From contig CAVWIV010000005.1 of NCBI GenBank assembly GCA_963755155.1, forward strand, positions 150,352 to 214,351: a stretch of 64,000 bases of DNA, read 5' to 3'. This DNA comes from PALSA-612 sp963755155. GTDB lineage: Bacteria > Actinomycetota > Thermoleophilia > Gaiellales > Gaiellaceae. This document shows, piece after piece, positions 55,708 to 64,000 of the stretch. The translations under genes and the position numbers were made by a program. The notes under the pieces are model-generated. The model did not search any database. It was given only the letters and a program-made list of their open reading frames with translations, and was not told the origin of the DNA. Position 1 is the stretch's first letter. Each line of letters opens with the position of its first letter.

Positions 55708-57168
55708 ATGGACCAGCGTCCGGTGCCCTACGTCGACGCGCTCCGCGAGCACGCTGAGCGCGATCCGGCGCGGCTCTACGTCCCGGGCCACAAGGGCGGG
55801 CCAGGCGCGGATCCGGCGCTGGTGGACGCCGCGGGCCCACGAGCCCTCGAGATGGACATCCCGGCGCTGATCCCCGGAATCGACGTCGGTCCGGAGCCGA
55901 CCCCGTTCGGGCTCGCCCAGCAGCTGGCCGCCGATGCGTGGGGGGCGAAGCGCAGCTGGTTCCTCCTCAACGGCGCCTCCCAGGGGAACCACGCCGCGTG
56001 CCTGGCCCTCCGCCACTCCGGACGACGGCTCGTCGTCCAGAGGAACGCCCACTCGAGCGTGATCGACGGCGCCGTCCTGGCGGGGCTCGAGCCCACGTTC
56101 GTCGCTCCCGAGCTGGACCCCGACCTCGGGGTCGCGCACTGCGTGACCGCCGACGCGCTGGCGGCTGCGCTCGACGCGACGCCCGACGCGGTCGGGGCCA
56201 TCTGCGTGTCGCCGACTTACTTCGGAGCCTGCGCCGACGTCGCGGCGCTGGCCGAGGTCGCACACTCGCACGGCGTGCCGCTGGTGATGGACGAGGCCTG
56301 GGGCGCCCACCTGCGGTTCTCGCCCGAGCTGCCCGCGAGCGCCCTCGAATCCGGCGCCGACCTGGTGATCTCCTCGACCCACAAGATCGTCGGCAGCCTG
56401 ACGCAGTCGGCCATCGTCCACCTGGGGCACACGGAGTTGATCGACGAGAACGTGGTCGACCGGGTGGTCACGCTGCTCGAGTCGACGAGCCCGAGCGCAC
56501 TGCTCACCCTGTCGCTCGACGCCGCCCGGCGCCTGGCCGCGACCCAGGGCGAGGTGCTTCTGGCGGAGACGCTGGCAACCCTGCGCGACGCCCGCGAGCG
56601 GATCCGCGCGATCGAGGGGCTCGACGTGCTCGACGAGCGCCTCGTAAGCCCGGGCGTCAGCGGCTGGGACCCGCTGCGCCTGACGGTGGACGTCCGCGCG
56701 ACGGGCATCACTGGCCAGCGCTGCGCCGCCCTGCTGCGCGAGAACGCGGACGTCTACTGCGAGCTGGCAACCGAGACGGTCATCATCGGCGCGTTTGGGA
56801 TGGGCGGCGAGGCGGCACCGCTGGCCGACCGGTTCGTCTCCGGGCTGCAGCACGTGGTCGCGGACCTCGGCGAGCAGGATCCCGAACACGGCGTGCCGTT
56901 CGCGGTGCCGCCGCCCTGGGGGCCGATGGAGATGGTCCCTCGCGACGCGTTCCTGGGGCCGCAGGAGGCGGTGCCGATCGCGGCCGCCGCGGGCCGGATC
57001 GCGTCGGAGTCCCTCGCGGCGTATCCACCGGGGGTTCCGAACGTCCTCCCGGGCGAGCGCCTGACCCGCGAGACGATCGACTTCATCGCCGACACGCTGG
57101 AGCACGGCGGGTACCTGCGCGGGGCGAGCGACCGGACACTCGAGACGATCAGGGTGGTAATCGAATGA
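55708..57168 (+). CDS. Orn/Lys/Arg decarboxylase family PLP enzyme
   Basis: 486 residues from ATG at 55708. VPYVDALREHAERDPARLYVPGHKGG is the standard opening of the SpeA/YaaO branch. WFLLNGASQGNHAACLAL, VISPTYFG-like CVSPTYFGACAD, VMDEAWGAHLRF and SSTHKIVGSLTQ (PLP Lys) are kept. C-terminal Orn_DC_C-like segments follow (AAAAGRIASESLAAYPPGVPN). It decarboxylates arginine, lysine or ornithine. The amidinohydrolase gene overlapping it (ATGA) argues for arginine, giving agmatine. First gene of the eight-gene run. Confidence 0.85.
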   Translation: MDQRPVPYVDALREHAERDPARLYVPGHKGGPGADPALVDAAGPRALEMDIPALIPGIDVGPEPTPFGLAQQLAADAWGAKRSWFLLNGASQGNHAACLALRHSGRRLVVQRNAHSSVIDGAVLAGLEPTFVAPELDPDLGVAHCVTADALAAALDATPDAVGAICVSPTYFGACADVAALAEVAHSHGVPLVMDEAWGAHLRFSPELPASALESGADLVISSTHKIVGSLTQSAIVHLGHTELIDENVVDRVVTLLESTSPSALLTLSLDAARRLAATQGEVLLAETLATLRDARERIRAIEGLDVLDERLVSPGVSGWDPLRLTVDVRATGITGQRCAALLRENADVYCELATETVIIGAFGMGGEAAPLADRFVSGLQHVVADLGEQDPEHGVPFAVPPPWGPMEMVPRDAFLGPQEAVPIAAAAGRIASESLAAYPPGVPNVLPGERLTRETIDFIADTLEHGGYLRGASDRTLETIRVVIE

Positions 57169-58025
57169 GCGACTGGGGCGTTGACTCCGAGTACGGGCGT
57201 CTCCACGACGTGCTGCTCGGGCCGCCGGACAACTTCCGCTGGCTCCCGACCAGCGCGATCTCGAAGGCCACGCTCGAGAGCGGCGCGGTGTTCTCCCCGG
57301 AGACGGCGCAGGCGCAGCACGCCGAGCTGGTCGCCGCCTACGAGGGCGCCGGCGTCACCGTCCACCGCCTCGAGCCGGACCCCCACCTTCCCTACCAGGT
57401 GTTCGCGCGCGACTCGAGCGTGATGACCCCCGGTGGCGCCATCGTCACCCAACCCGCCCAGCAGTGGCGCCGCGGCGAGTACGCCCCGGTGATCCGTTTC
57501 TACCAGGCGAACGAGATCCCGCTGAGGGGAATGATCACCGCCGGCTCGCTCGAGGGCGGGGACGTGACGATCGTCGAGCCGGGGTGCATGGTGATCGGCA
57601 ACGGCGAGGAGCGCACCCAGGTCCAGGCCGCCGACCAGCTCGCGGGCTGGCTCATCGACGACGGCTGGGAGGTGCGGATCGAGCCGATCCCCGGCCAGTT
57701 CGTGCACATCGACGTCCTGGTCTCGATCCTCGCACCCAAGCTCGCCGCGGTCTGCGTCGAGGCGGCCTCCGGCGGGCTCGTGGCCTGGCTCCGCGGCAAG
57801 GGCTTCGAGATCCTCGAGGTGACGCTGGAGGACGCGTTCCGGCTCGGCGTGAACGCGATCTCGCTCGGGGCGGACCGAGTGATCTCCACCAGGCACTCCG
57901 AAGGCTTGAACGAGGCGATGCGCGCACACGGGCTCGAGGTCCTCGACCCCGATCTCTCGGCATTCACGGCCGGCGGTGGCGGCGCCCACTGCCTCGCGCA
58001 GGCGCTGCGCCGCGAACCCGGGTGA
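57165..58025 (+). CDS. Amidinohydrolase/arginine deiminase superfamily enzyme
   Basis: 286 residues from ATG. DSEYGRLHDVLLGPPDNFRW, FARDSSVMTPGGAIV (Asp and Arg), SLEGGDVTIVEP and IDVLVSILA lie in the pentein fold. GGGGAHCLAQAL near the end has the Cys nucleophile (Cys276). Members act on arginine, dimethylarginine or agmatine by hydrolysis of a guanidino carbon. Length and opening look DDAH-like. Directly after a decarboxylase that may make agmatine, agmatine deiminase activity is a reasonable guess, giving N-carbamoylputrescine. Coupled to the previous gene by ATGA. Confidence 0.85.
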   Translation: MSDWGVDSEYGRLHDVLLGPPDNFRWLPTSAISKATLESGAVFSPETAQAQHAELVAAYEGAGVTVHRLEPDPHLPYQVFARDSSVMTPGGAIVTQPAQQWRRGEYAPVIRFYQANEIPLRGMITAGSLEGGDVTIVEPGCMVIGNGEERTQVQAADQLAGWLIDDGWEVRIEPIPGQFVHIDVLVSILAPKLAAVCVEAASGGLVAWLRGKGFEILEVTLEDAFRLGVNAISLGADRVISTRHSEGLNEAMRAHGLEVLDPDLSAFTAGGGGAHCLAQALRREPG

Positions 58026-58026
58026 G

Positions 58027-59262
58027 ATGGGCGCGAAGGTCGACGCCGCCCGGGTGATCGCCGACCTGCGCGAGCTGCAGGATCGGACCGGCGACGATCG
58101 CGGGGCCCAGCGCCTTTGCTGGACCGACACCTGGCTCGATGCGCGGACGCTGCTCGGCGAAGGCCTGGCCGAGCTCGGCGTCGCGCCCGAGACCGACGAG
58201 GCGGGCAATCTCTGGGCAAGGCTCGAGGGCACCGATCCCTCCGCCCCGGCGCTGGCCGTCGGCTCGCACCTGGACTCGGTGCCCGACGGCGGCTGGCTCG
58301 ACGGCGCCCTCGGCGTGATGGCCGCACTCGGCGTGCTGCGCTCCCACGGCTCGGAGCCCCCGCCGCGGCCGCTGGTCCTCGTCGACTGGGCCGACGAGGA
58401 GGGGGCGCGCTTCGGGCGCAGCCTGTTCGGCAGCTCCTGCTTCTCGGGGACGTTGGATCCCGACGCCGTTCGCGACCTGACGGACGCCGATGGCATGGCC
58501 CTGCCGGACGTGCTCTCGACCCACGGCGTGAGCCTCGACCGGGCGCTGGAGTCCGGCCACCGTCGCGAACGGGTCGGCGCCTACCTGGAACTCCACATCG
58601 AGCAGGGGCCCCGGATGGAGGCCGCCGGCACCCGCGCCGCCGCGGTCACGGGCTGCGTCGGGGTCGAACGGCTGCGCTTTCGATTCGCGGGCCAGGCGTC
58701 GCACGCGGGGACGACCCCGATGGAGATGCGCCGCGACGCCGGCCTCGCCGCGGCGGCTGCGGCGCTGGCCATCGAGCGCCTGCCGGCCACACACGGAGGG
58801 GTGGCGACCACCGGCGAGCTCCGCCTGCGGCCAGGGATTCCAACCGCGGTGGCAGGCGAGGCGACCCTGTCCGTCGACCTGAGGCATCCCGACCCGGAGG
58901 CGCTCGCGCGGATGCTCGATTCGGCCCGGGCCGCGTGCGAGACCGCTGCCTCCGAACGGCACCTGGACCTGAGCGAGGCGCCGGTCTGGAGGATCGAGCC
59001 GATCCCGTTCGACGCCGGCCTCGTCGCGGCGGCGCGCGACTCGTGCGCGGACGTCGCCGGCGAAGCCGCCGAGCTCGAGAGCGGCGCGCTCCACGACGCG
59101 GCCGAGGTGGCGCGCGTCGTGCCGGCGGCGATGATGTTCTGCCCGTCGAAGGGCGGCATCAGCCACGCGAAGGAGGAGGACACGGACGAGGCCGACCTCG
59201 CGGTCGCGATCGAGGCGTTCGGCGCGCTCGCCGAGCGGGTTCTGAGAAGGGAGGATCCTTGA
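58027..59262 (+). CDS. M20 family amidohydrolase (N-carbamoylase/allantoate amidohydrolase-like)
   Basis: 411 residues, one base after the previous stop. Di-metal site elements are GSHLDSVPDGGWLDGALG, DEEGARFG, LELHIEQGP and SKGGISHAKEE. Dimerisation domain residues SHAGTTPMEMRRDA are typical of allantoate amidohydrolase and N-carbamoyl-L-amino-acid hydrolase. The reaction is hydrolysis of a ureido (carbamoyl) group to amine, CO2 and ammonia. In this setting the substrate could be N-carbamoylputrescine, normally cleaved by nitrilase-type AguB, which is not present here. Other ureido compounds remain possible. Confidence 0.85.
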   Translation: MGAKVDAARVIADLRELQDRTGDDRGAQRLCWTDTWLDARTLLGEGLAELGVAPETDEAGNLWARLEGTDPSAPALAVGSHLDSVPDGGWLDGALGVMAALGVLRSHGSEPPPRPLVLVDWADEEGARFGRSLFGSSCFSGTLDPDAVRDLTDADGMALPDVLSTHGVSLDRALESGHRRERVGAYLELHIEQGPRMEAAGTRAAAVTGCVGVERLRFRFAGQASHAGTTPMEMRRDAGLAAAAAALAIERLPATHGGVATTGELRLRPGIPTAVAGEATLSVDLRHPDPEALARMLDSARAACETAASERHLDLSEAPVWRIEPIPFDAGLVAAARDSCADVAGEAAELESGALHDAAEVARVVPAAMMFCPSKGGISHAKEEDTDEADLAVAIEAFGALAERVLRREDP

Positions 59263-59721
59263 TGGCGGACTCCGGCCGCTCGCGCGAGATCCGGAACGCG
59301 GCGACCGGGGAGACCGTGCGGATCATCCGGGCCGCAGACGAGACCGGCGGCGAGCTGCTCGTCATGGAGGCGCGCTGGACCGACCCGAATCACGTCACCC
59401 CCGCCCACATCCATCCGGCGATGGAGGAACGCTGGCGCGTGCTCGAGGGCGAGGTCGGGTTCCGGATCGCGGGTGACGAATCGGTCGCCGGCCCCGGCGA
59501 CAGTCACCGCCGCGCCCGGCGAGCTCCACGAGAACTGGAACGCCGGCGCGGGCCCGGCGCTGATGCGGATCGAGATGCGCCCGCCCCGGCGCTGGGAGGA
59601 GTTCATCCGCCAGCTCTTCGCTCTTGCGAGCGAGGGGCTGGAGGGCGAGGATGCCCAGCGATCGATCACTGAGCTCCTCACCGAGTTCAAGACCGAGATC
59701 GAGATTCCGGCGAGCGAGTAA
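59262..59721 (+). CDS. Cupin-domain protein, one frameshift
   Basis: About 153 codons. ATG overlaps the previous TGA by one base (TGATGG). The metal-box start is TPAHIHPAMEERWRVLEGEVGFRI, the first cupin motif with two His and one Glu. Near 59505 the frame is off. The corrected second motif reads APGELHENWNAGAGPALMRIEM, ending with EEFIRQLFALASEGLEG and a short helix. Cupins of this type may be dioxygenases, isomerases or sensors; the role here is unknown but it belongs to the operon. Confidence 0.75.
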
Positions 59722-59724
59722 CGC

Positions 59725-59784
59725 ATGACGCCCGGCGCGGACTGGAAGCCCAAGCCATTGACCCTCGGGGAGGAGCCGACGTGA
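59725..59784 (+). other. 19-residue open frame between cupin and reductase genes
   Basis: ATG at 59725 opens a 19-residue frame ending EEPT with TGA at 59782-59784, overlapping the GTG of the next gene (GTGA). GGGGAGGAG lies inside it and acts as the next gene's ribosome site. It may be a translated leader that couples the two genes, or chance. Confidence 0.3.
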
Positions 59785-60539
59785 GCGAACGAGTCGAGTT
59801 GACGGACATGCAGGCGGAGCTCTGCGAGAGCAGCGAGACGGACTACTCGGACCTGACCGCGTTCTTCATCAACTGCTCGCTGAAGCGCAGCCCGGAGCGC
59901 TCCAACACCCAGGGGCTGATGGACATCTCGATGGAGATCATGCGCCGCAACGACATCGAGGTCTCCGGCATCCGCGCGATCGACCACGAGATCGCGACCG
60001 GCGTCTGGCCCGACATGACGGAGCACGGCTGGGACCGCGACGAGTGGCCGCAGATCTTCGAGCGGGTCATGGCGGCCGACATCCTGGTGCTCGGCACCGC
60101 CATCTGGCTCGGCGAGAAGACCTCGGTCTGCACCCAGGTGATCGAGCGTCTCTACGGCAATTCAAGTCTGTTGAACGACGACGGCCAGTACGCCTACTAC
60201 GGTCGCGTCGGGGGCTGCCTGGTGACGGGCAACGAGGACGGCATCAAGCACTGCTCGATGAACGTCCTCTACTCGCTCCAGCACCTCGGCTACACGATCC
60301 CTCCCCAGGCCGATGCGGGTTGGATCGGCGAGGCGGGACCCGGCCCGTCCTACCTCGACGAGGGCTCTGGCGGCCCCGAGAACGACTTCACGAACCGCAA
60401 CACCACGTTCATGACGTGGAACCTGATGCACGTCGCGCGGATGCTCAAGGACGCCGGTGGGATCCCGGTCCACGGGAACCAGCGCTCGGCCTGGGACGCC
60501 GGATGCCGGTTCGACTTCCCCAACCCGGAGCACCGGTAA
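59781..60539 (+). CDS. Flavodoxin-like NAD(P)H-dependent FMN reductase
   Basis: 252 residues from a GTG with GGGGAGGAG before it. The FMN-fold start FFINCSLKRSPERSNTQGLM follows the flavodoxin/NADPH-dependent FMN-reductase pattern. DILVLGTAIWLGEKTSVCTQVIERL is the second phosphate/ring region. Long insert GNEDGIKHCSMNVLYSLQHLGYTIPPQADAGW is typical of the WrbA/NAD(P)H:quinone branch. The reaction is flavin- or quinone-linked reduction. How this fits a polyamine route is not evident. Confidence 0.8.
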   Translation: MSERVELTDMQAELCESSETDYSDLTAFFINCSLKRSPERSNTQGLMDISMEIMRRNDIEVSGIRAIDHEIATGVWPDMTEHGWDRDEWPQIFERVMAADILVLGTAIWLGEKTSVCTQVIERLYGNSSLLNDDGQYAYYGRVGGCLVTGNEDGIKHCSMNVLYSLQHLGYTIPPQADAGWIGEAGPGPSYLDEGSGGPENDFTNRNTTFMTWNLMHVARMLKDAGGIPVHGNQRSAWDAGCRFDFPNPEHR

Positions 60540-60590
60540 CGCGGTAATCAGCCACACGGACACCGGGCCGACAAGGTAGGTTCGCCGACG

Positions 60591-62208
60591 GTGGAGAGCG
60601 CCAGCGTCGCGGCCGACGGGGGCCGAGCAGGTCGAGACGGGCGAGAAGGGCCTGAAGAAGGATGCCATCGGCTTCCTCGACGGGCTCTCGATCGGCCTCG
60701 CGTCGACGGCTCCCGCCTACTCGCTGGCGGCGGTGATCGGCTCGATCGTGGTCGCGGTCGGGGTCAAGGCCCCCGGCGTCCTGCTGCTCTCGTTCGTGCC
60801 GATGTTCTTCATCGCCGCGGCGTTCTTCTACATGAACCGCGTCGACACGGACTGCGGCACGACGTTCTCGTGGGTCACGCGGGGAATGGGGCCGTGGGTC
60901 GGCTGGATGGGCGGCTGGGCGATCTGCACCACCGGCATCCTCGTGATCGGGTCGCTCGCCGACGTTTCCGCGTACTACACGTTCGACCTGCTCGGGCTCG
61001 AGCAGGGCGACGGCAAGCCGCTGTTCCGCTCCGAGCAGGCGGTGGCGGCGTTCGCGGTGGTGATCATCATCGTGATGACCGCCATCTGCGTGATCGGGAC
61101 CGAGCTATCGGCCCACCTCCAGCGGATCCTGACCATCGGCCAGGTCGGCGTCCTGCTCCTGTTCGCGGGCGCCGTCTTCGTCCGCCTGATCTTCGACAAG
61201 GTGCCCGCGGATCGATCTCGCCCGAGTTGAGCTGGCTCTCGCCGTTCGGCGTCGAGTACTCGGCCGTCCTGACGGGCGTGCTGCTGGCGGTGTTCATCTA
61301 CTGGGGCTGGGAATCCGCCGTCAACCTCTCCGAGGAGAGCGAGGATTCCTCGCGCGCGCCCGGGCTGGCCGGGGTCGCGTCAACCGTGATCCTGGTGTTC
61401 ACCTACGTCGCGGTGACCGTGGCGCTGATCGCCTACGCCGGCCTCGGCCAGGTCGAGAAGTTCGACGACGACGCCGGGGTGCTCGGCAGCGTCGGCTCCG
61501 AGGTGCTGGGCTCGGAGCTCGGCAAGCTCCTGGTGCTGGCGGTCATCATCTCCGGCATCTCGTCGGCCCAGACGACGATCCTGCCCGGCTCGCGCACGTC
61601 GCTCTCGATGGCCGCCGCGGGAGCGATGCCCAAGGTCTTCGCCAAGATCCACCCCCGGTTCCTCACCCCTGCCTTCGGGACGATCGTCATCGGCGTTCTC
61701 GCTATTGCCTGGTACGTCCCCGGCAAGCTGATCTCGGAGAACTTCCTCTTCGACTCGCTCTCGGCGCTGTCGCTGATGATCGCGTTCTACTACGGCCTGA
61801 CGGGCATCGCCTGCGTCATCTACTGGCGGCACGAGCTGACCAAGTCGGTGAAGAACTTCCTCTTCATCGGCGTGGCGCCCCTGATCGGCGCGCTCGGCCT
61901 CTTCTATCTCCTCTACGAGTCGGTCGGCGAACTTTCCGATCCCAAGGCGTCGTACTCGGGCAGCGAGGTGTTCGGCGTCGGCGTCCCCCTGGCGATCGCG
62001 ATCATCTTCATCGGCCTCGGCCTGATCCTGATGGTCGCCTGGCGCTTGATCGGCCCGCCGGCGGGCCGCGAGTTCTTCGCGCGCCAGGGCGTTCGAGGCG
62101 GTCCCGCACGAGGTCGCCACCGGCGAGGTCGCCCAGGTCGAGGCGATCGGGGTCTCCGAGGCGGAGGCCGACGCCGGCGCGGTGGGCACCGACGAGGAGG
62201 ACCGCTGA
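60591..62208 (+). CDS. APC family amino acid permease, several frameshifts
   Basis: After a short N-terminus, GLSIGLASTAPAYSLAAVIG is the first APC helix with its conserved substrate-binding GLSxxxxAP-like pattern. About 12 helices follow (for example LLLSFVPMFFIAAAFFYMNR, TFSWVTRGMGPWVGW, FIYWGWESAVNLSEESED). Frames shift near 60630, 61213 and 62098; the corrected end is EAVPHEVATGEV, followed by an acidic tail, with TGA at 62206. APC carriers take up amino acids or polyamines with protons. In this operon, import of arginine is a fair guess. The USP start overlaps its stop. Confidence 0.82.
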
Positions 62209-62651
62209 TGGCGACCCTGGTCGTGGGGTACGACGGCTCGGAATGCGCCGGCGCCGCGCTGGGCGCGGCCGTCGAGCTCGCCAAGGGCCTCGGCGACACG
62301 GTCGTCGTCGCGTTCGGCTACGACCCGGGTGGCCCGGGCGAGGAGTACAAGACCGCCCGCGACGCGGTGCGCGCGGTCGGCGAGCGCGTGACGGACGAGG
62401 CCGTCGAGAAGGCCCGGGCCGCGGGCGTCGAGGTCGAGGTGGCGCTGGTCGAGGAGCGGCCGACCGAGGCCCTGCTGAAGCTGGCGGACGAACGCGACGC
62501 GCGGGCGATCGTTGTCGGCACGTTCGGCGAACATCCGATCAAGGGCGCGATCCTCGGCTCGGTGCCGCACAGGCTGCTCCACGTGAGCGAGCGACCGGTC
62601 CTCGTCGTGCCCGGTCACGGGCTGATCGGGCCCGCGAACGCCGCTCACTAA
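62208..62651 (+). CDS. Universal stress protein family protein
   Basis: 147 residues from an ATG overlapping the permease TGA by one base. ATLVVGYDGSECAGAALGAAVEL opens the fold. The ATP-binding pattern G-x2-G-x9-G-S is seen as GTFGEHPIKGAILGSVPHRLL. It is a single-domain UspA-type protein that binds ATP and often follows transporter genes, perhaps regulating them. Coupling to the permease supports this. Confidence 0.9.
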   Translation: MATLVVGYDGSECAGAALGAAVELAKGLGDTVVVAFGYDPGGPGEEYKTARDAVRAVGERVTDEAVEKARAAGVEVEVALVEERPTEALLKLADERDARAIVVGTFGEHPIKGAILGSVPHRLLHVSERPVLVVPGHGLIGPANAAH

Positions 62652-62661
62652 TCTGTCGCAG

Positions 62662-63727
62662 GTGAGCGACTGGCCCAAGCTGCGCGATCTGCCGATCGAC
62701 GTCGAGAGCTTCGAGTTCGAGGCGAACGACGTCGAGTACTCCGCCGAGTTCACCCGCGGGTCGACCCTCATCCATCTGAAGGGCGGCGGCCACGAGGGCG
62801 TCGGGAGAAGACGTCGCCTACGAGGTCCTCGACCACATCGCGAACCGCGACCTGGGCCCGCGGTTCGACCTGACGGGGCCCGAGCACCCTGGGCGAGCTC
62901 TGCGAGCTGCTGGGCAATCTGGACCTGTACGAGGGCGCGCCGCCCGAGCGCGACGTCTCACGCCACTACCGCCGCTGGGCTTACGAGTCGGCGGCGCTCG
63001 ACCTGGCGCTCCGCCAGAACGGGATCCCGCTACACGAAGCCCTCGGCCGCGACCCGAAGCCGCTTCGCTTCGTCTGCTCGACCCGGCTCAGCACGTTCGA
63101 CGACGACACGACGTCGTCCACGGAGCCGATCTCGAAGCGCCTCGAGCGCTACCCGGGCCTCGAGTTCAAGCTCGATCCCGAGAACGACTGGGACGCGGAC
63201 CTGATCGCCGAGATCCGCGAGCTGGCGGGCGTCCAGGTGCTCGACCTCAAGGGCTTCTACAAGGGCACCGTGGTCGAGGTCGAAACCGATCCGGAGCTCT
63301 ACCGGGCGGTCGCCGCGACATTCCCGAGGCCTGGCTGGAGGATCCCGACCTGAACGACGCGACCCGGGAGGTCCTGGCGCCGCACTCGGCACGCGTCACG
63401 TACGACGCGCCGCTCCACTCGGTCGCCGACATCGTCGAGCTGGCGCCGGAGCGTGCGATCAACTCGAAGCCCAGCCGCTGGGGCTCGCTCGAGGAGCTCT
63501 TCGCGGTCTACGAGCATTGCGAGCGCGAGGGCCTCGCCATCTACAGCGGCGGCCAGGGCGAGGTCGGCCCCGGGCGCGGGCAGGTGCAGTACCTGGCGTC
63601 TCTGTACCACCCCGACACGCCGAACGACATCGCGCCCTCCGGCTACAACGACCCGGCGGTGCCGGCGGGCATGCCGACGAGCCCGATGGACCCGGCGCCG
63701 AGCGCGACCGGGTTCCAGTGGGGCTAG
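62662..63727 (+). CDS. Enolase-superfamily protein, several frameshifts
   Basis: From GTG at 62662, an N-terminal capping domain with frame changes near 62808, 62880 and 63320. The barrel residues in order are VLDLKGFYKG (Asp), AWLEDPDL (Glu), TYDAPLHSV (Asp) and INSKPSRWG (Lys), matching the metal triad and general-acid/base Lys pattern of the muconate-lactonising/OSBS-like members. The end IYSGGQGEVGPGRGQVQYLASLYHPDTPNDIAP recurs in actinobacterial members. Reaction unknown; epimerase, dehydratase and OSBS activities are all possible. Confidence 0.7.
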
Positions 63728-63734
63728 GTCGAGG

Positions 63735-63750
63735 CGGCGCCTAGGCGCCG
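63735..63750. terminator. Palindrome at convergent gene ends
   Basis: CGGCGCC-TA-GGCGCCG is a perfect 16-base palindrome that includes the stop codon of the minus-strand gene and lies 8 bases after the plus-strand stop. It may end transcripts from both sides. Confidence 0.4.
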
Positions 63751-64000
63751 GCTTCCGCCAGCGCCTTCTTCCACTCGCGGGCCTTGTTGCGGCCCGTGAA
63801 CACTCGACATCGTCTGGGAGATCGAGCCGCCCGAGGGAAGTCGTAGGAGACGACCCACTTGCGGCCGCCCGGGGTGCGGACGATCATCATCGCGCCGCCG
63901 CCGGTGATCGGCCAGGTCACCGCGCAGTCGTCGAGCGCGTAGTCGAAGGCAACGACCGTCTCGCCCGCGCGGAGGCGCGAGGGGATGTCCTCGAGGCCCA
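63741..64000 (-). CDS. Hypothetical protein (C-terminal part), frameshifts
   Basis: Reverse strand, running in from the window edge: GLEDIPSRLRAGETVVAFDY, DDCAVTWPITGGGAMMIVR, GGRKWVVSYDFP, then with two frame changes (near 63836 and 63800) SGGSISQTMS and VFTGRNKAREWKKALAEAG, TAG at 63741. Beta-rich with a helical tail. No family recognised and the N-terminus is outside the window. Confidence 0.45.
   Translation of the reverse strand, partial: GLEDIPSRLRAGETVVAFDYALDDCAVTWPITGGGAMMIVRTPGGRKWVVSYDFPRAARSPRRCRVFTGRNKAREWKKALAEAGA

Overview
The window is a high-GC actinobacterial chromosome segment, most likely from class Thermoleophilia (Gaiellales/Solirubrobacterales-like). The basis is the two secreted collagen-like proteins with the SPAMVVASIxLLVALGGTS leader typical of that class, the WhiG/FliA-type sigma factor, EF-G2, the lhr-nei gene pair, many GTG/TTG starts and the cyclase-STAND ATPases. 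This is inference from family memory; no marker-gene tree was run. Three tRNAs are present (Cys-GCA, Gly-GCC, Trp-CCA). No CRISPR array, insertion sequence, integrase or prophage was seen. No stretch longer than about 210 bases lacks a gene or a described element.

Layout. 0-5 kb: end of a FAD oxidoreductase, tRNA-Cys, two small genes, a decayed cyclase-STAND gene and an M24 peptidase. 5-13 kb: secreted RCC1-type and YncE-type propellers, RNase H, aldehyde dehydrogenase, EF-G2 and a sigma factor. 13-18.4 kb: small membrane proteins bracketed by inverted copies of one hairpin, an orphan Flp pilin and a run of secreted proteins (RTX, CAP, B-repeat, zincin). 18.6-22.6 kb: surface polysaccharide genes (glycosylphosphotransferase, LPFTG-anchored protein, O-antigen ligase). 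22.6-34 kb: acyl-CoA carboxylase subunits, enoyl-CoA hydratase, leucyl aminopeptidase and acyl-CoA dehydrogenase, with two collagen-like proteins and two MFS carriers. 34-40.6 kb: MBL-rhodanese fusion, threonine ammonia-lyase, MeaB GTPase, MFS carrier, HisC and a LON-domain protein. 40.6-44.6 kb: gamma-glutamyltransferase, an FtsZ with a 120-residue N-terminal extension, and ParA. 44.7-52.9 kb: a second decayed cyclase-ATPase, an unknown gene, nei, and an lhr helicase lacking its 5' third. 53-64 kb: small genes, a CorC/HlyC-type protein, then an eight-gene operon (55.7-63.7 kb) with arginine-type decarboxylase, amidinohydrolase, M20 amidase, cupin, flavodoxin-like reductase, APC permease, universal stress protein and enolase-superfamily enzyme.

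How genes may work together. The 55.7-63.7 kb operon could take up arginine and convert it through agmatine and N-carbamoylputrescine to putrescine, with an M20 amidase replacing the usual nitrilase-type AguB. This is the best candidate for an undescribed arrangement. The carboxylase subunits, hydratase, acyl-CoA dehydrogenase and aminopeptidase suggest branched-chain amino acid catabolism.

Quality. Many otherwise normal genes carry single-base frameshifts, marked in each entry. At about 52866 two 5'-truncated genes meet head to head. Both facts suggest draft sequence with indel errors and possibly one chimeric join. Long open frames that cross these frameshifts are not real fusions.
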